Source of the DNA: Shewanella sp. MBTL60-112-B2
GTDB lineage: Bacteria > Pseudomonadota > Gammaproteobacteria > Enterobacterales > Shewanellaceae
Assembly (NCBI RefSeq): GCF_019655055.1
Contig: NZ_BPFA01000020.1
Location: 31,668-95,667 of the forward strand
Reading direction: 5' to 3'
Length of the DNA stretch: 64,000 nt
Shown: positions 16,575 through 26,473 of the stretch, in pieces
Layout: every line of letters starts with the position of its first letter
Numbering within the stretch: the stretch's first letter is position 1
Position numbers and translations under genes: made by a program
The notes under the pieces: generated by a model
The model's input: the letters and a program-made list of their open reading frames with translations, nothing else
Databases searched by the model: none
Told to the model about the DNA's origin: nothing

Positions 16575-17426
16575 ATGGCAATTACTGCTGCCCAAGTTAA
16601 AGAACTTCGTGACCGCACTGGCGCTGGCATGATGGACTGTAAAAAAGCACTGACTGAAACTAACGGTGACATCGAGTTAGCAATTGATAACATGCGTAAG
16701 AGCGGTGCTGCTAAGGCTGCTAAAAAAGCGGGTAACATCGCTGCTGAAGGTACTATCCTTATCAAGCAAGGCGAAGGTTACGCTGCTCTACTAGAAGTTA
16801 ACTGTCAAACAGACTTCGTTGCAAAAGATTCTAACTTCCTAGGCTTCGCTAACGAAGTACTAGAAGTTGCTGCTGCATCTAAAGTAACTATCGAAGCACT
16901 TAAAGAGCAGTTTGAAGAAACTCGTGTTGCTCTAGTTGCTAAAATCGGTGAAAACATCAACGTACGTCGCGTTGAGTACATCGATGGTGCTAACCTAGCT
17001 GAATACCGTCACGGCGAGCGTATCGGTGTTGTTGTTGCTGGTGAAGCTGACGAAGAGACTCTAAAGCACATCGCAATGCACGTTGCTGCTTCTAAGCCTG
17101 AATACGTTAACCCTTCAGACGTTCCTGCGGAAGTTGTTGAGAAAGAAAAAGCTCTTCAAATCGAAATCGCAATGAACGAAGGCAAGCCTGCTGAAATCGC
17201 TGAGAAAATGGTTATCGGTCGTATGAAGAAGTTCACTGGTGAGGTTTCTCTTACTGGTCAAGCTTTCATCATGGAACCAAAGAAAACTGTTGCCGAAATT
17301 CTTAAAGAGAAAGGCGCTTCAGTAACTAACTTCATTCGTTTAGAAGTTGGTGAAGGTATTGAAAGAAAAGAAGAAGATTTCGCTGCAGAAGTTGCTGCAC
17401 AAATCGCTGCTACTAACAAAGGTTAA
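16575..17426 (+). CDS. tsf: Translation elongation factor Ts
   Basis: EF-Ts releases GDP from EF-Tu so that it can bind GTP again. The 283-residue protein has the N-terminal UBA-like domain [20 protein letters not shown] with [21 protein letters not shown], the core with [13 protein letters not shown] (TDFVAK inserts into EF-Tu to displace Mg) and the C-terminal module. GAGGATTTAGC supplies the ribosome binding site at the chosen ATG. Codon use shows the high-expression bias of rpsB. It lies downstream of rpsB behind an attenuator hairpin. Confidence 0.98.
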   Translation: MAITAAQVKELRDRTGAGMMDCKKALTETNGDIELAIDNMRKSGAAKAAKKAGNIAAEGTILIKQGEGYAALLEVNCQTDFVAKDSNFLGFANEVLEVAAASKVTIEALKEQFEETRVALVAKIGENINVRRVEYIDGANLAEYRHGERIGVVVAGEADEETLKHIAMHVAASKPEYVNPSDVPAEVVEKEKALQIEIAMNEGKPAEIAEKMVIGRMKKFTGEVSLTGQAFIMEPKKTVAEILKEKGASVTNFIRLEVGEGIERKEEDFAAEVAAQIAATNKG

Positions 17427-17444
17427 TTTCCTTTCTTAGTACAC

Positions 17445-17474
17445 ATAAGACCGTAGCAATTGCTGCGGTCTTAT
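17445..17474 (+). terminator. Hairpin terminator after tsf
   Basis: A long stem (ATAAGACCG / CGGTCTTAT, extended inside by AGCAATTGCT). The tail is not a clean T run, so termination may be partial or Rho-assisted. Confidence 0.6.
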
Positions 17475-17570
17475 CGTATATAATCAACTGGTTTTTTGTT
17501 TAGTTAGATAAAACGCTAATAAATCAGTTGAGTGTATAACCCCCTATCGCCATAATCAGGACTAATAAAT

Positions 17571-18299
17571 ATGAGTACCAATCCTAAACCTGCTTTTCGT
17601 CGTGTTCTTTTAAAACTAAGTGGTGAAGCCCTAATGGGTGAAGAAGGCTTCGGCATTGATCCTAAAGTTCTCGATCGTATGGGACAAGAGATCAAAGAGC
17701 TTGTTGAACTCGGTATTCAAGTGGGTGTTGTCATTGGCGGTGGTAACTTGTTCCGTGGTGAAGGTCTGGCTAACGCGGGTATGAACCGTGTAGTGGGTGA
17801 CCACATGGGCATGTTGGCAACAGTGATGAACGGCTTAGCAATGCGTGATTCATTGCACCGTGCATATGTAAATGCACGTTTAATGTCAGCCATTCCGCTA
17901 AAAGGCGTGTGTGATGACTACAACTGGGCTGAAGCAATTAGTTTGCTAAAATCAGGCCGTGTTGTTATTTTTGCTGCTGGTACAGGTAACCCATTCTGTA
18001 CGACTGACTCTGCTGCGTGTTTACGTGGTATTGAGATTGAAGCAGAAGTTGTGATTAAAGGCACAAAAGTTGACGGCGTATATTCAGATGATCCGGTTAA
18101 AAACCCAGATGCCGTCAAGTATGATGTGATGGGGTACAATGAAGTACTCGACAAAGAATTGAAAGTAATGGATTTGGCTGCATTCACTATGGCCAGAGAC
18201 CATAACATGCCATTGCTAGTATTTAACATGAATAAGCCTGGTGCACTGCGCCGCGTCATCATGGGCGAGCAAGAAGGCACAATGATTAAAGCTGATTAA
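17571..18299 (+). CDS. pyrH: UMP kinase
   Basis: PyrH phosphorylates UMP to UDP, a cytosolic hexamer of the amino acid kinase fold regulated by GTP and UTP in this group. The 242 residues show [21 protein letters not shown] at the start (split around the KLSGEAL phosphate loop), the glycine loop [15 protein letters not shown], and [27 protein letters not shown] for nucleotide binding. It is followed 32 bases later by frr, the usual tsf-pyrH-frr order. Confidence 0.98.
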   Translation: MSTNPKPAFRRVLLKLSGEALMGEEGFGIDPKVLDRMGQEIKELVELGIQVGVVIGGGNLFRGEGLANAGMNRVVGDHMGMLATVMNGLAMRDSLHRAYVNARLMSAIPLKGVCDDYNWAEAISLLKSGRVVIFAAGTGNPFCTTDSAACLRGIEIEAEVVIKGTKVDGVYSDDPVKNPDAVKYDVMGYNEVLDKELKVMDLAAFTMARDHNMPLLVFNMNKPGALRRVIMGEQEGTMIKAD

Positions 18300-18331
18300 G
18301 CTATATTTAGTGACTTAAAAGGACATATAAC

Positions 18332-18889
18332 GTGATTAACGAAATTAAGAGCGATGCGCAAATTCGTATGGACAAGTGTGTTGAGTCAACCAAAACTCAA
18401 ATGGCTAAAGTTCGTACTGGCCGTGCACACCCAAGCTTATTGGATACTATCCAAGTACCTTACTACGGTTCGCTGACTCCGCTTAAGCAAGTTGCAAGTG
18501 TATCTATTGGCGATGCGCGTACATTAACTGTATCAGTATTTGACCGTACTATGATTGCAGCTGTAGAAAAAGCAATCATGAGTTCAGATCTTGGTCTAAA
18601 CCCAATGTCTGCGGGTGCAACTATCCGTATTCCATTGCCTGCATTGACTGAAGAACGTCGTAAAGACCTAATCAAGGTTGTTCGTGCCGAAGCTGAAAAC
18701 GGCCGTATCGCGATTCGTAACGTACGTCGTGACGCTAACTCAAATGTTAAAGAGTTAGAGAAAGAAAAAGAGTGTACAGAAGATGATGTTCGTCGTAGTG
18801 AAGATGACGTACAGAAGTTAACTGATACACACATTAAGCTGATCGATGAAATTTTGGCAGCTAAAGAAAAGGAACTGATGGAGTTCTAA
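18332..18889 (+). CDS. frr: Ribosome recycling factor
   Basis: RRF works with EF-G to split post-termination ribosomes. 185 residues, the standard length, with the family blocks [31 protein letters not shown] and [30 protein letters not shown] in its three-helix domain. The start is a GTG with AAAAGGA about 9 bases upstream. A terminator separates it from uppS, so the lipid genes downstream can be transcribed on their own. Confidence 0.98.
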   Translation: MINEIKSDAQIRMDKCVESTKTQMAKVRTGRAHPSLLDTIQVPYYGSLTPLKQVASVSIGDARTLTVSVFDRTMIAAVEKAIMSSDLGLNPMSAGATIRIPLPALTEERRKDLIKVVRAEAENGRIAIRNVRRDANSNVKELEKEKECTEDDVRRSEDDVQKLTDTHIKLIDEILAAKEKELMEF

Positions 18890-19084
18890 ATAGAGCTCTT
18901 CAGTAAAGGGATGTTTTCCGTTTGAGTTGGTTTTTAATACGCTTTTGAGTGTTTCTTGCTTTTTTAGTGAGAGATAGCGAACTTTTCGCCTAGCTTATTA
19001 AGCTTCATAGCTCACGCCTTGTAATAAAAGCGCTGAGCTTGAACAAAAATTAAACTCGAATAGTCAACATGCCCTAGAGTTAAG

Positions 19085-19126
19085 ACGCCGTGTAGAGGTA
19101 TACTACACGGCGTTTGTCTATTTTTA
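19085..19126 (+). terminator. Terminator between frr and uppS
   Basis: An 11-bp perfect stem (ACGCCGTGTAG / CTACACGGCGT) with a 7-base loop, followed by TTGTCTATTTTT. It lies about 15 bases before the uppS start, so it may act as an attenuator for the genes downstream rather than a full stop. Confidence 0.8.
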
Positions 19127-19139
19127 AGGGTTGTAATAG

Positions 19140-19940
19140 ATGTCAATCGATTCCCAGTCTGACACTGAAGTGACACAGACCTTACCAAGCGAAATATCCG
19201 CCTTGGTAAAACAGTCGATCCCTAAACATGTTGCTATCATCATGGATGGTAACGGGCGTTGGGCACAGGCTCAGGGAAAGCCACGAGTTATTGGCCATAA
19301 AGCCGGTGTTAAGGCTGTAAGGCGAGCAGTAAGCACGGCACGTAGTTTAGGCGTTGAATCATTAACCTTGTTTGCTTTTTCCAGTGAAAACTGGCGCAGA
19401 CCTGACAAAGAAGTCAGCTTGTTGATGGAACTATTTTTTACCGTGCTGCAGCGCGAACTTAAGTTGCTGCACAACAATGGGGTTCGCCTCAATATTATTG
19501 GTGATATCAGTCGATTCTCTCCTCGCTTGCAAAAGCAAATTGCTGCTGCAGAAGAGAAAACAGCTGACAATAAAGATTTAGTGCTTAACGTGGCAGCTAA
19601 CTATGGTGGCCGTTGGGACATTATGCAAGCCGCACAAAAATTGGCCGCTAAAGTTGAATCTGGTGAAATGAGCAGCACTCAGTTTACCGAGGAGGCCTTA
19701 AGTGAGCATTTATGCATGCAAAATCAAGCTGAAGTTGATTTAATGATCCGCACTGGTGGTGACTATCGCATAAGTAACTTTGTGCTGTGGCAGGCAGCTT
19801 ATGCTGAGTTAGTCTTTACTGACACTTTGTGGCCAGATTTTGATGAGGATGCGTTTAAAGACGCGATTGCTATTTTTGCCAATCGTCAACGTCGATTCGG
19901 TTTGACAGGAACTCAAATCGATACCATCCGATCTTTGTAA
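19140..19940 (+). CDS. uppS: Undecaprenyl diphosphate synthase
   Basis: A cis-prenyltransferase that extends farnesyl diphosphate with eight isopentenyl units to the C55 carrier lipid used for peptidoglycan and O-antigen. The 266 residues contain the signature [14 protein letters not shown] near residue 33 with the catalytic Asp, [11 protein letters not shown], and the C-terminal [18 protein letters not shown] block that binds the diphosphate. The first ~25 residues are an extra N-terminal tail, compared with E. coli IspU. It begins a run of closely spaced envelope genes. Confidence 0.97.
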   Translation: MSIDSQSDTEVTQTLPSEISALVKQSIPKHVAIIMDGNGRWAQAQGKPRVIGHKAGVKAVRRAVSTARSLGVESLTLFAFSSENWRRPDKEVSLLMELFFTVLQRELKLLHNNGVRLNIIGDISRFSPRLQKQIAAAEEKTADNKDLVLNVAANYGGRWDIMQAAQKLAAKVESGEMSSTQFTEEALSEHLCMQNQAEVDLMIRTGGDYRISNFVLWQAAYAELVFTDTLWPDFDEDAFKDAIAIFANRQRRFGLTGTQIDTIRSL

Positions 19941-19960
19941 TAATTTATGAGGGAAGTTTT

Positions 19961-20818
19961 TTGCTAAAACAACGAATAATAACAGCAATTTGGTTAATCC
20001 CCTTAGTTTTTGGTGCCATCTTCGGTTTACCTACTGAGTATTTTTCTTGGGCACTATTGGGAGTCTTTTTAATCGCTGCTAAGGAATGGGGGCGTATTAT
20101 CGACAGTGAGTGTGAAATGACTCAATGGAGTTTCACTGTCACTATTGGTGTCTTATTAACTGCGCTGAATATCTTAGTTCCAACTGATGAGATCTGGCTA
20201 CGAGGCATGATGCACCCTATATTCTTAGGTGTTATCCTCATTGGTGGCTTCTGGTGGTTCATCTCGTTTATCATGGTGTTGTCCTTCCCTAAAAGCGCTC
20301 GCTTCTGGGAAAAAAGCCACATGTTCAAATCTATGTTTGGACAATTAACCCTGATCCCATGTTTTGTGTCGCTTATCTCTCTTAAGGCTCTGAGTACTCA
20401 AGCTTCGCCGTATTACGGCGGGACCTTGGTCTTCTTGGTGATGTTGGTTGTTTGGGCTACAGACTCTGGTGCCTATTTTGCGGGGAAAAAGTTTGGTAAG
20501 CGTAAGCTGATGCCAAATGTGAGCCCTGCTAAAACGATTGAAGGCCTGCTCGGTGGCTTGTTGACCACTATGGTTGTGGTTGCAGGTGTGATGTATTTCT
20601 CACCTGAACAGGAACTTGGATTAATTATCGGTGTGACACTCTTTATCGCCTTAGCCTCTGCTGTTGGCGATCTATCTGAGAGTATGTTTAAGCGTGTGGC
20701 AAAAATTAAAGACTCAGGCACGATCCTACCGGGTCACGGTGGCGTATTAGATAGAATCGATAGCCTAACGGCTGCTCTACCTGTATTCACATTAATCTAT
20801 ATAGCTTTTTGGATGTAA
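19961..20818 (+). CDS. cdsA: Phosphatidate cytidylyltransferase
   Basis: CdsA makes CDP-diacylglycerol from CTP and phosphatidic acid, the branch point of phospholipid synthesis in the inner membrane. 285 residues with about eight membrane helices. The C-terminal family signature is clear: DLSESMFKRVAKIKDSGTI followed by LPGHGGVLDRIDS. Start is a TTG with GAGGGA about 7 bases upstream, 20 bases after uppS. Confidence 0.96.
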   Translation: MLKQRIITAIWLIPLVFGAIFGLPTEYFSWALLGVFLIAAKEWGRIIDSECEMTQWSFTVTIGVLLTALNILVPTDEIWLRGMMHPIFLGVILIGGFWWFISFIMVLSFPKSARFWEKSHMFKSMFGQLTLIPCFVSLISLKALSTQASPYYGGTLVFLVMLVVWATDSGAYFAGKKFGKRKLMPNVSPAKTIEGLLGGLLTTMVVVAGVMYFSPEQELGLIIGVTLFIALASAVGDLSESMFKRVAKIKDSGTILPGHGGVLDRIDSLTAALPVFTLIYIAFWM

Positions 20819-20822
20819 CTAA

Positions 20823-22013
20823 ATGCAAAATATGGTGATTTTAGGCGCAACAGGCTCAATTGGAGCCAGCACATTAAGTGTGGTTGCGTGTAATCCAGAG
20901 CAATACAAAGTATATGCTTTAGTGGCAAATACCAATGTCGCAAAGATGCTAGAGATTTGTACTTTACATCAACCTAAAATTGCCCATATGGTCGATGCTA
21001 CAGCAGCGCAAGCGCTTAGGCAGCAACTTCCAAGTCATCTAAATATAGAAGTGACCACTGGCGAAGATGAGCTGTTATCGTTAGTAAGCAGTAGTCAGGT
21101 AGATACTGTTATGGCGGCCATTGTTGGCGCTGCGGGTCTTCCTTCTACGCTAGCCGCAGTTAATGCGGGTAAACGCGTATTGCTGGCTAACAAAGAGTCG
21201 TTGGTCATGTCTGGTCAGTTGTTTATCGAAGCAATGCAAAACTCAGGCGCGCAAGTTTTGCCGGTCGATAGTGAGCACAATGCTATTTTCCAATGCTTGT
21301 CTGAACGCTCGCAGTTAGAGATTGGCCGTTGTGACTTAACGGGGGCTGGTGTATCGCATATTTTGCTTACTGGCTCAGGTGGTCCGTTTTTAACCTCGGA
21401 TTTATCCACGCTATCAAGCATGACACCAGATCAAGCTTGTAAGCATCCGAACTGGTCGATGGGGCGTAAAATCTCGGTTGATTCAGCGACCATGATGAAT
21501 AAAGGTCTTGAGTACATTGAGGCACGTTGGTTGTTTAACGCCAGCCCTGAGCAGCTAAAGGTTGTGATCCACCCTCAAAGTGTGATTCATTCTATGGTGC
21601 AGTATCGTGACGGCTCAGTGTTAGCACAATTAGGTAACCCTGATATGCGTACACCAATTGCTCATTGTATGTCGTTTCCACAAAGAATTAGCTCGGGAGT
21701 TGAACCTTTAGACTTTTTCAAAGTCGGACAGTTAAGCTTCTTAGAACCAGACTTTAATCGTTTTCCTTGTTTAGCATTGGCAATAGAGGCTTGCAAACAA
21801 GGGCAAGAAGCGACAACAGTATTAAATGCTGCCAATGAAATTTCCGTCCAGGCATTTTTAGATGGCAGAATTCGCTTTACCGATATAGCAAAAATAAACG
21901 AACAGAGCTTAATGAATACGGCAACGCATCCATTAAATAATATTGACGATATCATGGCGCTAGATGCACAAAGCCGCCGATATACGTTAGATGCCATCAG
22001 TAAGCTGAATTAG
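20823..22013 (+). CDS. dxr: 1-deoxy-D-xylulose 5-phosphate reductoisomerase
   Basis: Dxr rearranges and reduces DXP to methylerythritol phosphate with NADPH, the committed step to isopentenyl diphosphate, which UppS next door consumes. 396 residues. Visible are the NADPH-binding [11 protein letters not shown] at the N-terminus, [11 protein letters not shown], the metal- and substrate-binding [13 protein letters not shown], and [18 protein letters not shown]. It starts 4 bases after the cdsA stop. Its place between cdsA and rseP differs from E. coli, where it precedes uppS, but agrees with what I recall for Vibrio and Shewanella. Confidence 0.97.
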   Translation: MQNMVILGATGSIGASTLSVVACNPEQYKVYALVANTNVAKMLEICTLHQPKIAHMVDATAAQALRQQLPSHLNIEVTTGEDELLSLVSSSQVDTVMAAIVGAAGLPSTLAAVNAGKRVLLANKESLVMSGQLFIEAMQNSGAQVLPVDSEHNAIFQCLSERSQLEIGRCDLTGAGVSHILLTGSGGPFLTSDLSTLSSMTPDQACKHPNWSMGRKISVDSATMMNKGLEYIEARWLFNASPEQLKVVIHPQSVIHSMVQYRDGSVLAQLGNPDMRTPIAHCMSFPQRISSGVEPLDFFKVGQLSFLEPDFNRFPCLALAIEACKQGQEATTVLNAANEISVQAFLDGRIRFTDIAKINEQSLMNTATHPLNNIDDIMALDAQSRRYTLDAISKLN

Positions 22014-22027
22014 TTCAGAGGAAAGGA

Positions 22028-23398
22028 ATGATCGATTTTTTATGGAACTTAGGTTCCTTTATTGTTGCTTTAGGGATTTTAATTGCTGCCCATGAATATG
22101 GGCACTTTTGGGTAGCTCGTCGCTGTGGCGTCAAGGTCGAACGCTTTTCAATTGGGTTTGGAAAAGCGATTTGGCGCAAGACAGGCAAAGACGGCACTGA
22201 GTATGTCATCGCGATGATCCCACTTGGTGGTTACGTCAAAATGCTTGATGAGCGTGTTGACGAAGTGCCTGAAGAATTAAAAGATCAAGCTTTTAACCGT
22301 AAATCTGTCTGGCAACGAATCGCAATTGTCAGTGCAGGCCCCATCGCTAACTTCCTCTTCGCTATTGTAGCTCTGTATGCCATGTACCTTATTGGCGTAC
22401 CAGCAGTGAAACCTGTAATAGACTCAACCCTTGCTGGCACTCCTGCGGCGCAGATAATTGTTAAAGAGCCAATGCAAGTTATGGCTGTTGGCAGCCAAAA
22501 GGTGAGAGATTGGGAAGAGGTAAATCTTGCTTTAGCTGGGCATATTGGTGACAGTAAAGTTGATATCACAGTTGCACCATTGTCTCGTCTAGAAGGCGCT
22601 TCAGGCGATGAAACAACTTATTCTCTGGATACCGAAAACTGGAAATTTAATCCTGAGAAAGAGTTACCTATTACGGCTATTGGCCTAGGCATGTATCGCC
22701 CTGCTATTTTACCAACGCTTGGGTTAGTTAGTGATGACGGTGCAGCTGGTCTTGCTGGAATAAAGGTCGGCGATATCTTAGTTGCAATTGACGGTGAGAC
22801 CTATAAAGATTGGCCTCGCTTTGTGGAGATAATTCAAGGCTCCGCCAATAAGCCCGTTACCATTACTGTGCGTCGTGACGGTGAGCAGTTTGCAATTAAA
22901 GTCACACCGAAATCACGAGAAAATGCCGAAGGTAAAGTCGAAGGTGTTATCGGTGTTGCACCGACTTCAGAGCCTTGGCCTGAGAATATGAAAGTGCAAT
23001 TGGAATACGGATTTTTAGATTCATTTCCGGTTGCGGTTGATAAAACATGGCAACTTGTCTCTGTCAGCATTAAGATGATTGGCAAGTTACTTACTGGTGA
23101 CGTTTCAGTTAAAAACTTGAGTGGTCCTATTTCTATTGCACAAGGTGCAGGAAATAGTGCAAACGTCGGGCTGGTATATTTTTTAGGATTCCTCGCATTG
23201 ATTAGCGTCAACTTAGGCATTATTAACTTATTGCCTTTGCCAGTGCTCGATGGGGGACACCTTTTGTATTACTTCGTTGAGGTAATTACAGGCAGGCCTG
23301 TACCGGAGAAGGTGCAGGAAATTGGATTCAGAATTGGGGCAGCTATGCTGTTGATGTTGATGAGTGTTGCGCTCTTCAATGACTTTTCCCGACTCTGA
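22028..23398 (+). CDS. rseP: Site-2 metalloprotease RseP
   Basis: RseP cuts the anti-sigma factor RseA within the inner membrane after DegS, releasing sigma E, and also removes remnant signal peptides. 456 residues: the first membrane helix carries the zinc site HEYGH near residue 22, two PDZ domains fill the periplasmic middle (one around KVGDILVAIDGETYKDWP), and the last helices hold NLLPLPVLDGGHLLYY with the third zinc ligand. It lies 14 bases after dxr and 31 before bamA, joining envelope stress sensing to outer-membrane protein assembly. Confidence 0.97.
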   Translation: MIDFLWNLGSFIVALGILIAAHEYGHFWVARRCGVKVERFSIGFGKAIWRKTGKDGTEYVIAMIPLGGYVKMLDERVDEVPEELKDQAFNRKSVWQRIAIVSAGPIANFLFAIVALYAMYLIGVPAVKPVIDSTLAGTPAAQIIVKEPMQVMAVGSQKVRDWEEVNLALAGHIGDSKVDITVAPLSRLEGASGDETTYSLDTENWKFNPEKELPITAIGLGMYRPAILPTLGLVSDDGAAGLAGIKVGDILVAIDGETYKDWPRFVEIIQGSANKPVTITVRRDGEQFAIKVTPKSRENAEGKVEGVIGVAPTSEPWPENMKVQLEYGFLDSFPVAVDKTWQLVSVSIKMIGKLLTGDVSVKNLSGPISIAQGAGNSANVGLVYFLGFLALISVNLGIINLLPLPVLDGGHLLYYFVEVITGRPVPEKVQEIGFRIGAAMLLMLMSVALFNDFSRL

Positions 23399-23429
23399 GC
23401 AAGGACAGACAAATAATTAGAAGTGCTCT

Positions 23430-25913
23430 ATGAGATTGAATAAACTTTTTGCCTCGATGTTATTAGTCGGAGCGTCTTTTTCAGGGAACGGTTGGGCAGA
23501 GACATTCCAACCTTTTGAAGTAGCTGATATCCAAGTTGAAGGTTTACAGCGAGTGGCACTCGGTGCGGCTTTGCTAAACTTGCCTGTGAAGGTAGGGGAT
23601 ACTGTTGATCAATTAAAATTGCAACAGGCGATTAAGAGCTTGTATGCGTCAACTAACTTCGAAAAAATTGAAGTGCTCCGAGACGGAAACGTACTCGTAG
23701 TTAAAGTCACCGAGCGTCCTACTATTAGCTCTGTTACCTTCGAAGGTAACAAAGATATTAAAGATGAGCAGCTGCAAGAAAGTTTAGATGGCTCCGGCGT
23801 AAAAGTCGGTGAGTCGCTAGACCGCACTATGCTATCTGGTATCGAAAAAGGCTTACAAGATTTCTATTACGGCGTGGGTAAATACGGCGCTAAAGTGAAA
23901 GCTGAAATTATTAACTTACCTCGTAACCGAGTTGAGCTAAAGTTTAGCTTCACCGAAGGTCTAGCCGCCGAAATTCGCCAAATTAACGTAGTGGGTAATA
24001 CAGAGTTCAGTGATGCAGAGTTAATTGGCATGCTAGAGCTTAAAGACTATGTCGCTTGGTGGGATCTGTTTGGTGAGCGTCGCTATCAAAAGCAAAAGCT
24101 GCAAGCCGATCTTGAAACGATTAAGACTTACTATCAAAACCGTGGTTATATCCGTTTCGATGTGACATCGACGCAGGTAGCAATGACGCCAGATCGTAAA
24201 GGGCTTTATATTACCATCAACGTTGACGAAGGTGAGCAGTACAAAGTCAAAGACGTGAACTTAACCGGTGATTTAATGGGCAAGGAAGAGGTGTTAGAAG
24301 CCATCTTGCCATTGAAAGCTGGAGACATGTATAACGGTGGCGATGTGACCTTTACCGAAGAGATGTACGGTAAATACCTAGGTCGATTCGGTTATGCTTA
24401 TCCTGAAGTTAAAACCTACCCAGAAATAGATGATGAGACTAAAGAAGTTAATCTTAATATCAACATCCAACCGGGTAAGCGCGTTTATGTTCGAAACATC
24501 AGCTTCACAGGTAACACGGTTACTAAAGATGAAGTGATGCGTCGTCAGTTACGTCAGATGGAAGGTGCATGGCTTAACTCAGCGCAAGTAGAGTTGTCAA
24601 AATCGAACCTAAACCGTCTTGGTTACTTTGAAACCGTTGATACTGAAACCGTGCAAGTACCAGGTACTGATGATTTAGTCGATGTGGCATTTAATGTTAA
24701 AGAGCAGCCATCAGGATCATTTAACGCCGGTGTTGGTTACGGTACTGAATCGGGGCTTAGCCTACAGTTTGGTGTACAGCAGAGTAACTTCTTAGGTACG
24801 GGTAACCAAGCGGGTGTTAACTTAAACACTAACAAGTATTCGAAGAACGTTAATATCAACTACACCGACCCTTACTTTACTAAAGATGGTGTCAGTCTAG
24901 GTGGTAGCATCTACTGGAGTGAGTTTGATGCTGACGAGGCAAACCTTGAGGCCTATAAGAACAGTTCATACGGTATTTCGTTAAATTCAGGTTTCCCTAT
25001 TAACGAATATAATCGTATTAACGGTGGTATCGGTTATCGTCATAACGAAATCTCTGAAATTTCGGCCTATGAGCAGGCGATTCGCTTCTACGACATTTAT
25101 CGTGATAGTGATGATCCAAATGCAGGTTTAAGTTTTGATAACTTCGAGCTGAGTTTAGGTTGGTCTCGTAGCAACTTGAACCGCGGTACTTTCCCATCTG
25201 ATGGTTCATCTCAACGCTTGAACGGTAAGATGACGGTACCAGGCTCAGATCTGCAATACTTTAAAGCAGATTTTGACACAAACTTCTATTTCCCGATCGA
25301 TCGTAAGCACAGTTTTGTTGTGCTAGCACGTGGCCGTTTAGGTTACGGTAATGGTTATGGTCAGTTTAATGATAATGACCAAATCTTGCCATTCTGGGAA
25401 AACTATTACTCAGGTGGTAGTAGCTCACTTCGTGGTTTTAAGTCTAACTCTGTTGGCCCACGTTCTTTCTACCTATATCGTGGAAGTGAGCCATGTGCAC
25501 CGGATCCATCTGGTGAAGGTTGTAGCTTGCCGGGTGATCCTAACCAGATTCAGGTTAGCTCTGGTCGCTCAATTGGTGGTAACGCCATTGCAACTGCAAG
25601 TCTAGAGTTAATTGTGCCAACTCCGTTCTTGGATGAGGCTTATACAAATTCTGTACGTACTAGTTTCTTTGTCGATGCCGGTAACGTATGGGACACTGAG
25701 TTTGACTACGATTCATATCGTTATCTTCCAGTTGAAGAGTTTGATAGACTGCAAGATTATAGCGATCCGAGCCGTATTCGTGCCTCTTGGGGTATGAGCG
25801 TGCAGTGGTTATCACCGATGGGACCTATGGTATTTAGCCTGGCATGGCCAATCAAGGAATACGAGGATGATGAAACAGAGATCTTCTCGTTTAATATTGG
25901 TAAAACTTTCTAA
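23430..25913 (+). CDS. bamA: Outer membrane protein assembly factor BamA
   Basis: BamA is the Omp85 core of the BAM complex that inserts beta-barrel proteins into the outer membrane. 827 residues: a signal peptide ending near GNGWA, five POTRA repeats (to about residue 440, e.g. ISSVTFEGNKDIKDEQL and VRNISFTGNTVTKDEVMRRQLRQMEG), then a 16-strand barrel. The barrel contains the conserved loop-6 motif seen here as SLRGF and ends with the C-terminal NIGKTF aromatic signature. The barrel has a Cys pair (EPCAPDPSGEGCSLPG) in the loop after SLRGF. It is followed by its periplasmic chaperone gene skp. Confidence 0.97.
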   Translation: MRLNKLFASMLLVGASFSGNGWAETFQPFEVADIQVEGLQRVALGAALLNLPVKVGDTVDQLKLQQAIKSLYASTNFEKIEVLRDGNVLVVKVTERPTISSVTFEGNKDIKDEQLQESLDGSGVKVGESLDRTMLSGIEKGLQDFYYGVGKYGAKVKAEIINLPRNRVELKFSFTEGLAAEIRQINVVGNTEFSDAELIGMLELKDYVAWWDLFGERRYQKQKLQADLETIKTYYQNRGYIRFDVTSTQVAMTPDRKGLYITINVDEGEQYKVKDVNLTGDLMGKEEVLEAILPLKAGDMYNGGDVTFTEEMYGKYLGRFGYAYPEVKTYPEIDDETKEVNLNINIQPGKRVYVRNISFTGNTVTKDEVMRRQLRQMEGAWLNSAQVELSKSNLNRLGYFETVDTETVQVPGTDDLVDVAFNVKEQPSGSFNAGVGYGTESGLSLQFGVQQSNFLGTGNQAGVNLNTNKYSKNVNINYTDPYFTKDGVSLGGSIYWSEFDADEANLEAYKNSSYGISLNSGFPINEYNRINGGIGYRHNEISEISAYEQAIRFYDIYRDSDDPNAGLSFDNFELSLGWSRSNLNRGTFPSDGSSQRLNGKMTVPGSDLQYFKADFDTNFYFPIDRKHSFVVLARGRLGYGNGYGQFNDNDQILPFWENYYSGGSSSLRGFKSNSVGPRSFYLYRGSEPCAPDPSGEGCSLPGDPNQIQVSSGRSIGGNAIATASLELIVPTPFLDEAYTNSVRTSFFVDAGNVWDTEFDYDSYRYLPVEEFDRLQDYSDPSRIRASWGMSVQWLSPMGPMVFSLAWPIKEYEDDETEIFSFNIGKTF

Positions 25914-25962
25914 AATCAATTTAAAAAAATCGGCAAGTTTTGCTGAGATAAAGGAGTATGTT

Positions 25963-26469
25963 TTGAATAAGATGTTGAATCGCGCAGTAATGGTTATGGT
26001 TCTTATGGGTGCACCTTTAGCGGCGCATGCAGAGAAGATTGCAGTAGTTGATATGCAGGCAGTTTTTGAGCAGTTACCTCAGCGTGAGCAAGTAAATGAG
26101 ACATTAAAAACTGAGTTTGGTGATCGTGTTGCTGCAGTTCAAAAAATGCAGGAAGAACTTCGTGGTTTGCTTGAAAAGCAACAACGTGATGCAGCGCTAA
26201 TGAGCGAGTCTCAAAAGACTGACATGATGCGTAAAATGGAGTCTATGAAAGCTGAGCTACAATTAAAAGGCAAAGCGTTAGATGAAGATATGCGTCGTCG
26301 TAACGGTGAAGAGCAAAACAAGCTACTTTTAGAAGTTCAAAAGACAATTAATTCTATTGCTGAAAAAGAGCAGTATGACATGGTGCTTCAACGTGGCGCC
26401 GTTATCTATGTTAAGCCTAGCGCTGACATCAGTAACAAAGTGGTTGAAGCTTTAGGTAAAGGCAAGTAG
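25963..26469 (+). CDS. skp: Periplasmic chaperone Skp/OmpH
   Basis: Skp holds unfolded outer-membrane proteins in the periplasm for delivery to BamA. About 168 residues: signal peptide ending MGAPLAAHA, then EKIAVVDMQAVFEQLPQREQV and a long helical hairpin that forms the tentacles of the trimer, ending with the body strand segment YDMVLQRGAVIYVKPSADIS. The start is taken as TTG (LNKMLNRAV), which has AAGGAG exactly 6 bases upstream; the ATG three codons later is too far from it. An out-of-frame ATG sits in the spacer. It lies 49 bases after bamA. Confidence 0.94.
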   Translation: MNKMLNRAVMVMVLMGAPLAAHAEKIAVVDMQAVFEQLPQREQVNETLKTEFGDRVAAVQKMQEELRGLLEKQQRDAALMSESQKTDMMRKMESMKAELQLKGKALDEDMRRRNGEEQNKLLLEVQKTINSIAEKEQYDMVLQRGAVIYVKPSADISNKVVEALGKGK

Positions 26470-26473
26470 ATAG

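Noticed and set aside
25351..25605. 84-codon plus-strand frame inside bamA
   Set aside because: Wholly within the bamA barrel sequence in another frame, low-complexity product, no ribosome binding site.
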